A stretch of DNA of 64,000 nucleotides from Streptomyces sp. CB01373 (lineage in GTDB: Bacteria; Actinomycetota; Actinomycetes; Streptomycetales; Streptomycetaceae). Of the stretch, positions 49,672 to 57,426 are shown one piece after another. Both the position numbers and the translations under genes were made by a program. The stretch covers positions 101,704-165,703 of the forward strand of contig NZ_NNBK01000009.1 in assembly GCF_002803075.1 (NCBI RefSeq), in the 5' to 3' direction. Position 1 is the stretch's first letter, and every line of letters starts with the position of its first letter. A model generated the notes under the pieces. The model saw only the letters and a list, made by a program, of their open reading frames with translations, made no database searches and was not told the DNA's origin.

Positions 49672-51576
49672 ATGCCGGCTTCGATCACCGGGCGTGTGGG
49701 GCCCCTGGCCGGGCGGCGGTTCCCCGTCGGCGCCGCGCCGGTCACCTTCGGGCGCAGTGGTGACAGCAGTGTCGTGATCGCCAGTGGGCGGGCCTCGCGC
49801 CTGCACGCGGAGGTGCTGCGCGAGGCGGGCCGCTACGTCCTGTACGACCGCGGAAGCCGCAACGGGACGCTGGTCAACGGCAATAAGGTGACGTCCCACG
49901 TCCTCGCGTCCGGCGACGAGATCACCATCGGCGACGAGGTCTTCGGCTTCGAGATCCCCGAGTCGATGGAGACGATCACAGATGTCCTGGGCCCGCTCGC
50001 GACCGTCGCGCCGGGCCCGGTCCTGAACGTCACCGTCTCCGGCGGCGGGCCCGTGGGGTTGGGCTTCGCCCTGCTGCTGGAGCACCTGATGGGCCGCCGT
50101 GTGGCCATCACGATGTACGACGGCCGCTGGACCGAGGACGGTTCGCGGGTCGTCTGGAAGAACGAGGCACAGGGCAACGTCCGGCGGCAGCAGGTCGTGA
50201 CCGTCCAGAGCCGCCAGTACCTGAACCTCCCCGAGGAGGTCCAGGAGCGCCTGTTCGGCGCCGGCGCGTACACCGAGATGTGGCCGGCCGGGCCGGACTC
50301 CGTGCAGGGCTACGGCCCGCGGAACATCCGGATCGCATACGTCGAGGACGTACTCCTCGAGATGGCGAACGAGAAGTCCGACCGGATCCGGCTCGTGCCC
50401 AGCCGCTTCGACCCGGCCGAGCAGCGTGAGGCGGTGGTCAAGGACCACGTGCTCGCCATCTGCGAGGGCGGCCGTTCGCGGACCCGGGACCACCTCGCCG
50501 ACAAGTTCGGCGCCCCCGACGCGTCGATCTACTCCCTGAACGGCCACCACGTCCAGGACGTCGTGCTGGGCCTGCGCGTGAAGTCCGACCTGCCGGACCC
50601 CATGGCCGTCCTGCTGACGGTGGCCCAGAACCGCTTCCTGCTCAACTCCCTCAGCGGCGAGGGCTTCCTGAACATGCGCCTCACCGACGCCGAGGCCCAG
50701 GAGGTCATCGGGGTCGACCCCGTGCGGCACGTGTTCGAGCAGTGTGTCGCCTCGCGGCCCTGCCTCATGGGCCGCAACGACGAGGGCGACTTCCGCTGTT
50801 CGACCCATGGCACGCTGTTCCTGCCCGCCCTGGTCAAGGGTTCGGCCCTGTGGAAGCGCGTACTGGAGGGCCTGGTCCTCTTCGGCGTCACCGAGGAGAA
50901 TCTGAGCGCCGTCACCGGGTTCCGCCTGGACATGGTGCAGCGGCCCCGCTTCACAGCCCGGCTCCACTCCGCGACGTCCGCCACCCCGGGAACGTACGGG
51001 TTCCTGCTCGGGGACGCGGCCAACGCCATCCACTTCTGGCCGGGCCGCGGGCTCAACAGCGGCCTCGCGTCGGCCATCTCGCTCGCACGCTCCCTCAGCA
51101 ACGCCTGGCGGGGGAAGGCCTTCCGCGACGCCGACTTCGTCCGTCACGAGGCGGCGATGTCGATGCTCCAGTACCGGCACAAGAGCCGCGCCTGGAACGC
51201 CATGGTCACCACCGACGAACACGGCGACACCTGCGCGATCAAGGACACGATCGCGCAGAGCATCGAGGCGGCCGCGCCGGACGCTCCGAACGGCGCGGCC
51301 GGCAAGGCGGACGAGGCGGACCTCGACGCGTTCATGGACCGGCTGCGGGAGGTCCGCGACCGCCTCTCACCGCGTGTCCCCGGCATGCCGGACGACGCGA
51401 CCCTCCGCGACCACCTGCGGAAACTGAAGCCCGAGACCATCCGCACCCTGCTCGCGAGCGGCGCCTGGGACACCCTGACCGTCGGCGGCGAAGAGGTGGA
51501 CATCGACATCTTCTACCGGCAGATCTCCTCGCCGGCACCCGTCATGAAGCAACCCGATCCCCGTCTCAAGGCCTGA
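49672..51576 (+). CDS. FHA domain fused to FAD-dependent monooxygenase-like protein
   Basis: A 634-aa fusion. Residues 1-105 are an FHA phosphothreonine-binding domain with GRSGDSS, SRLHAEVL and DRGSRNGTLVNGNKV. Residues about 120-480 resemble a flavin monooxygenase: dinucleotide motif SGGGPVGLGFALLLEHL and the FAD-ribityl motif GDAANAIHFWPGRGLNSGL. The last 150 residues are helical and charged. ATG with GGGGGAG 5 nt upstream. The pairing suggests an oxidoreductase recruited or switched by kinase signalling. The next feature downstream is a MITE. Confidence 0.82.
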   Translation: MPASITGRVGPLAGRRFPVGAAPVTFGRSGDSSVVIASGRASRLHAEVLREAGRYVLYDRGSRNGTLVNGNKVTSHVLASGDEITIGDEVFGFEIPESMETITDVLGPLATVAPGPVLNVTVSGGGPVGLGFALLLEHLMGRRVAITMYDGRWTEDGSRVVWKNEAQGNVRRQQVVTVQSRQYLNLPEEVQERLFGAGAYTEMWPAGPDSVQGYGPRNIRIAYVEDVLLEMANEKSDRIRLVPSRFDPAEQREAVVKDHVLAICEGGRSRTRDHLADKFGAPDASIYSLNGHHVQDVVLGLRVKSDLPDPMAVLLTVAQNRFLLNSLSGEGFLNMRLTDAEAQEVIGVDPVRHVFEQCVASRPCLMGRNDEGDFRCSTHGTLFLPALVKGSALWKRVLEGLVLFGVTEENLSAVTGFRLDMVQRPRFTARLHSATSATPGTYGFLLGDAANAIHFWPGRGLNSGLASAISLARSLSNAWRGKAFRDADFVRHEAAMSMLQYRHKSRAWNAMVTTDEHGDTCAIKDTIAQSIEAAAPDAPNGAAGKADEADLDAFMDRLREVRDRLSPRVPGMPDDATLRDHLRKLKPETIRTLLASGAWDTLTVGGEEVDIDIFYRQISSPAPVMKQPDPRLKA

Positions 51577-51588
51577 GGACCACAGGAA

Positions 51589-51756
51589 CTAGTGCTGTGG
51601 CCGGGAAGGTTTGCCGGAAAGCTCGCGGCGTCCGGTGCGGTGCATCGCAAGGCGGAGCATCGCCCGTGTACTGGATGTACTCGGGTGATGCGACAACGCG
51701 GCGAGGTGCCGTGCCGGGCGTCGCGAGCCGGTGAACCTTTCCGGTCACAGCACTAG
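51589..51756. mobile_element. 168-bp MITE
   Basis: Terminal inverted repeats of 29 bp (25 of 29 match) starting CTAGTGCTGTG and ending CACAGCACTAG, no coding capacity, and palindromic interior segments. The outer CTAG on both sides fits insertion at TA within CTAG, as in IS630/Tc1-type elements (inferred). Its right end overlaps the last codon of the M20 gene. Confidence 0.82.
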
Positions 51757-52955
51757 CGACGGCCGCGCTCGGCCAGTCGCTTCAGCAACCGGCTCCGCTG
51801 CTCCTCGTCGGTCGCCAGGCCCAGCGCGGTCCAGGCCATGGCGAGCCCGCCGTCCAGGACGGCGAGATCCGCGCTCGCGGTCGTGCCGTAGCGCGTGAAC
51901 TCGGGGTTGTGCATGATCGCGTCGCCGCAGTCGTAGCCGATCATGGGATGGATGGACGGCACGATCTGCGAGACGTTGCCCATGTCCGTCGAGCCGCCGC
52001 GCAGCCGGGGATCGCGCGGCGGCACGGTGCGGCCGAGGTCGCCCGCCGCCTCGCGGTACAGCGCGCACATGTCCAGGTCCTGCCGCAGATCGGCGTAGTC
52101 GTTGCCGACCGTTTCGAGCGCCAGCTCGGCCCCCGTCGCCAGTGCCCCCGCCTCGAAACAGGCGCGCACCCGTGCCTGGAGTTCCCGCAGTTCGTCGATG
52201 GTCTCGGCGCGGCAGTCGTAGTCCGCCGTCGTACGGCCGGGGATGACGTTGGGTGCCTCGCCGCCGGAGGTGACGATGCCGGAGACGACCGCGCCGGGCG
52301 TCATCTGCTGCCGGTAGGCGCTGATCGCGACCTGCGCGATCATCATCGCGTCGGCGGCGTTCACCCCGCGGTGCGGCATCGCCGCCGCGTGCGCGGTACG
52401 GCCGGTGTACACGACCTTCCAGCTGCTGATGGCGAGCGAGGTCATGCCGACGGCGTCGGTGGGCGCGGCGTGGGCCATCATCGCCGCAGCCACGTCGTCG
52501 AAGGCCCCTTCGCGCAGCATGTCGGCCTTGCCGCCGCCGTACTCCTCGGCGGGCGTGCCGAGGAGTTTGACGGTGACGCCGATGTCGTCGGCGACCGAGG
52601 CGAGCGCGAGGGCGGCGGCGGTGGCGGCGGCGCCGTTGACGTTGTGGCCGCAGGCGTGGCCGATGCCGGGCAGCGCGTCGTACTCGGCGCAGATCCCGAT
52701 GACCAGGTCCCCGGAGCCGGCGGTCGCGGTGAACGCGGTCGGCAGGCCGCACACGCCTCGCTCGACCGCGAAGCCCGCGCCCTCGACCAGGTCGGCGATC
52801 TTCCTGGCGGACCGGTGCTCCTCGTACGCGAGCTCCGGCTCGGCGTGCAGGCTGTGGCTGAGCGCGAGGACCTGGTCCTGCGCGCGGGTGAGGGTGTCGC
52901 GGCAGCGTTGCTTCAGCCGGGCTCCGGTCACGGAACTTCCTTCGGCGCCGGTCAC
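51753..52955 (-). CDS. M20 family amidohydrolase
   Basis: Metal-dependent amidohydrolase of 400 aa of the PepV/AbgB-like group that includes aminobenzoyl-glutamate hydrolases. Metal-binding blocks are EYDALPGIGHACGHNVNG, GTPAEEYGGGKADM and AHAAAMPHRGVNAADAM; the C-terminus has GGSTDMGNVSQ. AGGAGG precedes the GTG, which overlaps the MFS stop (GTGA). The TAG stop is the end of the MITE. Length is normal, so little of the C-terminus was lost. Paired with a transporter, it likely processes an acylated amino acid. Confidence 0.87.
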   Translation of the reverse strand: MTGAEGSSVTGARLKQRCRDTLTRAQDQVLALSHSLHAEPELAYEEHRSARKIADLVEGAGFAVERGVCGLPTAFTATAGSGDLVIGICAEYDALPGIGHACGHNVNGAAATAAALALASVADDIGVTVKLLGTPAEEYGGGKADMLREGAFDDVAAAMMAHAAPTDAVGMTSLAISSWKVVYTGRTAHAAAMPHRGVNAADAMMIAQVAISAYRQQMTPGAVVSGIVTSGGEAPNVIPGRTTADYDCRAETIDELRELQARVRACFEAGALATGAELALETVGNDYADLRQDLDMCALYREAAGDLGRTVPPRDPRLRGGSTDMGNVSQIVPSIHPMIGYDCGDAIMHNPEFTRYGTTASADLAVLDGGLAMAWTALGLATDEEQRSRLLKRLAERGRR

Positions 52956-54391
52956 AGGGCCTCCTTCACGGGGCGGCGGTAGAGCAGGGAGACGAGCGCG
53001 CCCGCGAGGGACACGGCGGCGCAGATCGCCCAGGCGTGGGTGTAGGCGGTGACGGCGGGCAGCGACCTGCCCGCGACGGTCTCGGCGGCGAAGACCGAGA
53101 GCACCACGGCGGCGCCGAGCGAGCCGCCGACGTTGATGAGGAGTTCGTTGATGCCGGAGCCCACCGAGGTCTGGTCGTGCGGTACGGCCTCGACGGCGAG
53201 GGTCCGGGTGGAGTGCTGGAGCAGCCCGCTGCCGAGACCGACGACGGCGGTGCAGGCGAGGTAGGGCACGAGGCTGCTGTGGGAGAAGTACACGGCGAGG
53301 TTGCCGGCAGCCATCAGCAGCGAGCCCGCGAAGAGGGTCCGCCGGTCGGAGAGCCGCGCGGCGACGACGGGCGCGACCAGGGCGCCGAGCACGAGCGCCA
53401 GCATGTTCGGCAGCAGCGCGAACGCGGTGGCCAGCGGGGTGAGCCCGAGCCCGTAGCCCGCCTCGGCCCGCGAGGTGCTCAGGAACACCGGGTTGGCGAC
53501 CAGCAGACCGAGCATGCAGGAGCTGAAGGTCAGGGTGACGATCGCGACCACGACGACGTTGCGGCGCCGGAACAGGCGCACGTCCATGACGGGCGCCGAG
53601 GTCCGCAGCTCGGCCAGCACCCACACCGCGGTCACCAGCAGGCCGCCGACCAGACAGCCCAGCGTCTTCGCCGAGTTCCACTCCCAGCCGGGCGCGCCGC
53701 CCTGCCCGAGCCCCAGCGTGACGGCGACGAGCCCGACGCACAGCAGTCCGGCGCCGAGCCAGTCCGCGGACCCGCCCGGCCGTTCCTCGGTCTCCGGCAG
53801 CAGCGGCCAGGTGACCGCGAGGGCGAGACCCACCGCGACGGCGGGCACCCACAGCGCGGCGGTCGGCACCGCCACGTACTCGGCGATCAGGCCGCTGCTC
53901 ACCGTGCCCAGTGCGAGCCCGCCGACCAGCGCGGCCACCATGAAGCTGATGCCGCGCCGGCTCTCGTCGGCGGTGCGCCGGTTGCGCAGGATGCCGACGA
54001 GCAGCGGGAAGAAGCCTGCGAACGCTCCTTGGAGCACCTGCCCCGCGAGCAGCATCCCGAACGACCGGCTCAGCCCCACCAGGAGCGAGCCCGTCAGGAC
54101 GATGGCCAGGTTCCAGCGCAGCACGCGACGGTGGCCGTGCAGGTCGCCCAGCCGGGACAGGATGGGCGTGAAGGCGACGCTGGAGAGCAGGTTCGCGATG
54201 CTGATCCAGTTCAGCTGGGCGACGTTCACGTGCAGGGTGGTGGTGAGCCCCTTCAGCAGGGGGCCCAGGAAGCCCTGGGTGATGCCGCTGGACAGCTCCA
54301 CCAGGACCAGGGAGACGATCACCGCCGCGACCGGGGTCGGGCGGAGGGCGGATCTCGCGGGTGAAGGGGCGAGGATCGGGGTGTCGTTCAT
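52952..54391 (-). CDS. MFS transporter (DHA-type)
   Basis: A 479-aa exporter or importer with about 14 membrane segments. Motif A-like loop SRLGDLHGHRRVLRWN; a motif C-like region at LVGGLALGTVSSGL. First gene of an operon with the M20 hydrolase (4-bp overlap). Divergent from the tandem Lrp/AsnC gene, the likely regulator. Ribosome site weak. Confidence 0.86.
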   Translation of the reverse strand: MNDTPILAPSPARSALRPTPVAAVIVSLVLVELSSGITQGFLGPLLKGLTTTLHVNVAQLNWISIANLLSSVAFTPILSRLGDLHGHRRVLRWNLAIVLTGSLLVGLSRSFGMLLAGQVLQGAFAGFFPLLVGILRNRRTADESRRGISFMVAALVGGLALGTVSSGLIAEYVAVPTAALWVPAVAVGLALAVTWPLLPETEERPGGSADWLGAGLLCVGLVAVTLGLGQGGAPGWEWNSAKTLGCLVGGLLVTAVWVLAELRTSAPVMDVRLFRRRNVVVVAIVTLTFSSCMLGLLVANPVFLSTSRAEAGYGLGLTPLATAFALLPNMLALVLGALVAPVVAARLSDRRTLFAGSLLMAAGNLAVYFSHSSLVPYLACTAVVGLGSGLLQHSTRTLAVEAVPHDQTSVGSGINELLINVGGSLGAAVVLSVFAAETVAGRSLPAVTAYTHAWAICAAVSLAGALVSLLYRRPVKEAL

Positions 54392-54415
54392 GGAAGCCGC
54401 ACCTGTTCACGAAAA

Positions 54416-54436
54416 GTGGCTGGCGGAAAGTGCCAC
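54416..54436. promoter_or_regulatory. inverted repeat between MFS and Lrp genes
   Basis: GTGGC-N11-GCCAC (extendable to AGTGGC/GCCACT), about 25 bp upstream of the MFS start. Plausible site for the divergent regulator. Confidence 0.4.
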
Positions 54437-54514
54437 TCAAGGTCGCCCGAACGACTTAGTCTCGGCAATGAATCCCCGAAGATTCAGTGGAAACAAGCAT
54501 TTGAGAGGTGATCG

Positions 54515-55501
54515 TTGGCGGATTCAGTCAAGCCCGGCGAAGCGGTGCCGTCGGTCCTGGACGCGCTGGACCACGCCATCCTCCGGCTGCTGGCCCGCGA
54601 GCCGAGGGCCGCCTGGGCGGATGTGGCGGGCCGCCTCGACGTGCATGAGCGCACCGTCGCACGCCGGCTGGACCGGCTCATCGGCTCCGGCCTGGTGCGG
54701 TTCACGGCGTTCCTGGTGCCCGAGTACCTGGGCGAGGGACTGGTCGTGGAGCTGGCGGTGCGCTGCGCGCCGGGGAAGCTGCACGCGGTGGCCCTCGCGC
54801 TCGCGCGCCGCCCGGACACACGCTCCGTGGACGTGGCCACCGGCTCGCCCGAGGTGCTGGCCGAGGTCCTCGTGCCGGGGCCCGAGCAGCTCCTGAGCAC
54901 GGTGGACGGGTCGATCGCCGGCATTCCCGGCGTCACCGACGTGCACACGGCGGTGGTCCTGCGGCTCCTGCTGACCGCCAACGACTGGGACCCGTACCGC
55001 CAGGAGCCCACACCGTCCCGCCGTCGCGTCGCCGAGGGCGGTGTCCTGCCCGAGCCGCTGGTCATCGACGAGCTCGACCGCCATCTGGTGGCTCTGCTGG
55101 AGCGGGACGCGCGCATGCCCATGGCCCGGCTCGCCCGCGAGCTGTGCGTGAGCGAGACCACGGCCCGGCGCAGGCTCGCCCGGCTCATGGACTCGCACGT
55201 GCTGCACCTGCGCCTGCACGCCGAGCCCGGTGTGCTCGGCTTCCCCGTCGAGGCCCGCTTCCGGCTCTCCGTCGAGCACCGCGCGCTGGAGGCGGCCGTA
55301 CGCCGCCTGGCCCGTGAGCCCGATGTACGGCATCTGGTCATCACCACCGGCCGGGCGAACGTGCTCGGCTACTCCAGCCACCGCTCGGCCCAGGACGTGC
55401 ACGCCTTCACGACCCGGGTGTTCGCGGAGCTGGACGGAGTGACGGGGGCGGAGGCGGCACTGTTGCTGCGTTCGTACAAGAGGGCCGGGGTGGTCGTCTG
55501 A
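54515..55501 (+). CDS. tandem Lrp/AsnC-family regulator
   Basis: A 328-aa protein that contains two complete Lrp/AsnC units: helix-turn-helix 1 at about 15-60 (AWADVAGRLDVHERTVARRL) plus an effector domain, then helix-turn-helix 2 at about 185-225 (MARLARELCVSETTARRRL) plus a second effector domain. It is twice the usual length and could act as a pseudo-dimer. TTG start with GAGAGGTG upstream. Divergent from the MFS-M20 operon. Confidence 0.87.
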   Translation: MADSVKPGEAVPSVLDALDHAILRLLAREPRAAWADVAGRLDVHERTVARRLDRLIGSGLVRFTAFLVPEYLGEGLVVELAVRCAPGKLHAVALALARRPDTRSVDVATGSPEVLAEVLVPGPEQLLSTVDGSIAGIPGVTDVHTAVVLRLLLTANDWDPYRQEPTPSRRRVAEGGVLPEPLVIDELDRHLVALLERDARMPMARLARELCVSETTARRRLARLMDSHVLHLRLHAEPGVLGFPVEARFRLSVEHRALEAAVRRLAREPDVRHLVITTGRANVLGYSSHRSAQDVHAFTTRVFAELDGVTGAEAALLLRSYKRAGVVV

Positions 55502-55527
55502 CCCGCCCCGGCCCCGGCCGCACGGCC

Positions 55528-55725
55528 CTACGCCCGCTCCCCCGGCCCCGCCGGCCAGACCACCGCCTGGGCGACGACGACGTTCTCGCCGTCGAAGGTG
55601 AGGGCGGGGCCTTCGTGGAGTCGGTAGCCGAGGTCGAGCGCCTCGCTCACGCGCCGGCAGAACGAGGCGTCGTCCGGGCCGGTCAGGACCCGGTAGCGGG
55701 GCAGTCCGTCTGGTGGTGTGGTCAT
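55528..55725 (-). CDS. DUF1737 protein
   Basis: A 65-aa protein with the DUF1737 pattern YRVLTGPDDASFCRRVSEAL, LGYRLHEGPALTFDGENV and VVAQAVVWP. Family function is unknown. A stand-alone small gene with an ATG start. Confidence 0.82.
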   Translation of the reverse strand: MTTPPDGLPRYRVLTGPDDASFCRRVSEALDLGYRLHEGPALTFDGENVVVAQAVVWPAGPGERA

Positions 55726-55796
55726 GGGGGAAGGGTCTCAGGCCCGCTCTGTGTGTCCGTGAGCGGGCCGCCCTGTCGACCGGGGCCGGGTCCGGG

Positions 55797-56270
55797 TCAG
55801 CCGAACATGCCCGGTTCGTAGTCGCCTGCCGGCTGCTGGACGATGACATTCAGGCGGTTGTAGGCGTTGATCATGGCGATGAGGGTGACCAGGGCCGCCA
55901 GCTGGTCCTCGTCGTAGTGCTTGGCGGCGTCGGCCCACGCCTCGTCGGTGACGCCGCCCGCCGCGTCGGCGATGCGGGTGCCCTGCTCCGCCAGTTCGAG
56001 CGCGGCGCGTTCGGCCTCGGTGAAGACCTTGGCCTCGCGCCAGGCGGCGACCATGCTGAGGCGTACGGCCGTCTCGCCGGCGTGGGCGGCCTCCTTGGTG
56101 TGCATGTCGAGGCAGAAGCCGCAGCCGTTGATCTGGCTGGCGCGGATCTTCACCAGTTCCTGGGTCGACGCCGGGAGCGGCGAGTCCGTCACCGTCTTGC
56201 CCGCGGCGTTGATCTGACGGAGGAACTTGGCCGCGAGGGCGTTGCCGAAGAGGTTGAGACGGGCTTCCAT
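55797..56270 (-). CDS. carboxymuconolactone decarboxylase family (AhpD-like) protein
   Basis: A 157-aa helical protein with the AhpD-type site CGFCLDMHTKEA (CxxC and His), typical of alkylhydroperoxidase-like members. ATG preceded by GGAG; the frame is open 139 codons upstream but that part is not coding in style. Likely antioxidant or thiol-linked. Confidence 0.87.
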   Translation of the reverse strand: MEARLNLFGNALAAKFLRQINAAGKTVTDSPLPASTQELVKIRASQINGCGFCLDMHTKEAAHAGETAVRLSMVAAWREAKVFTEAERAALELAEQGTRIADAAGGVTDEAWADAAKHYDEDQLAALVTLIAMINAYNRLNVIVQQPAGDYEPGMFG

Positions 56271-56320
56271 CCTGGGCTCCTTGTGGTTGTTCACAGCAGT
56301 TCGCTCTGCTCTGTTCTTCT

Positions 56321-56340
56321 TCGTTGCGCTTCGTTGCGCT
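56321..56340. repeat. 10-bp tandem repeat
   Basis: TCGTTGCGCT twice in tandem, inside a pyrimidine-rich 60-bp stretch upstream of the CMD-family gene. No known role. Confidence 0.6.
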
Positions 56341-56514
56341 GCGCTCGTTTTCGCTCGCATACCTACGACGGGCGCGGCCCGCGATGTGTGACAGACCCGC
56401 CGCGACAATCGACGTGACCTGCGTCTCACCGCCGGACGGGGTTGGCGGGCCCCGTCGATCCGCCGCCCGGCGTGCGGGTTAGCCTGTTTTGTCCTACGAG
56501 TGCGGGAGGCAGTG

Positions 56515-56823
56515 ATGGCGAGGGTTCCTGCGGCAGTGGTCGCCGCGAGCGGGCTGGTCGGTGGGTACGGCGTGGCCCGCTGGACCGGGAAGCGGCAACT
56601 GGGCGGGGCCGTGCTGGCCGTCGCCGGGGCCGCGTCCGCGTGGCAGTGGCGGCAGCGGGCCGGCGGGAAGGCGGCAGGGGCGCTCACCGCCGCCTACGTC
56701 GCCGCCTTCGCCGGATCGCATCCGCTGGCCAGGAAGATGGGCGCCTGGCCGTCCGTGTTCACCGTCGCGGGCGCGGTCGCCCTCACCTCCTGGGCCGTCG
56801 CCGACCGGCGGGACGCCCGGTAG
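56515..56823 (+). CDS. small hydrophobic protein
   Basis: A 102-aa protein made mostly of short Ala/Gly-rich hydrophobic segments (about three), with RWTGKRQLGGAVLAVAGAA and LARKMGAWPSVF. ATG with GGAGG 5 nt upstream. Similar hypotheticals are common in Streptomyces; no function known. Confidence 0.68.
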   Translation: MARVPAAVVAASGLVGGYGVARWTGKRQLGGAVLAVAGAASAWQWRQRAGGKAAGALTAAYVAAFAGSHPLARKMGAWPSVFTVAGAVALTSWAVADRRDAR

Positions 56824-56922
56824 GCCCCGTCGGGAGCACCGGTCGGAGTGGTGGCGGGAATCCGTTGACCCCTGTCACTCCCGCCACTTCTTCAAGATCG
56901 GCTGGGTGTCTAGCGTCGGGGC

Positions 56923-57402
56923 GTGACCAAGTTCCTTCTCGCCGTGCACGTGCTGGCCGCGATCGTCGCCATCGGGCCCGTCACCGTCGCCGCCAGCATG
57001 TTTCCGCCCGCCGCGCGCCAGGCCTTGGCCGCGCCCGAGGATCCGCGGGCGGTGCAGACCGTGCTGTTGCTGCTGCGCATCTGCCGGGTCTACGCCGTCG
57101 TCGGGGTCGCCGTCCCGGTGTTCGGGTTGGCCACGGCCAAGAACATGGGCGTGCTCGGCGACACCTGGCTGATCGTGTCGATCGCGCTCACCGCGCTCGC
57201 CGCCGTCGTCCTCGTCGCGCTGGTGCTGCCCCGGCAGACCGCCATAGCCGAGGCGCTCGACGAGCAACGGCCCGTGGGGCAGGGCGGTGACGAGCGCAGG
57301 GCGACGGTTCGGCTCGCCATGTTCACCGGCATGTTCAACCTGCTGTGGGCCGCCGTGACGGTCCTGATGATCGTCAGGCCGGGTTCCACGACAGGAGCCT
57401 GA
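56923..57402 (+). CDS. DUF2269-like integral membrane protein
   Basis: A 159-aa protein with four membrane helices (FLLAVHVLAAIVAIGPVTV at the N-terminus, the last near LAMFTGMFNLLWAAVTVLM), as in the DUF2269 group. The GTG start has no ribosome site but a -10-like TAGCGT lies 6 nt upstream, which fits a leaderless mRNA. Confidence 0.7.
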   Translation: MTKFLLAVHVLAAIVAIGPVTVAASMFPPAARQALAAPEDPRAVQTVLLLLRICRVYAVVGVAVPVFGLATAKNMGVLGDTWLIVSIALTALAAVVLVALVLPRQTAIAEALDEQRPVGQGGDERRATVRLAMFTGMFNLLWAAVTVLMIVRPGSTTGA

Positions 57403-57426
57403 CGGCGACCTGCCGGGACAGCACAG

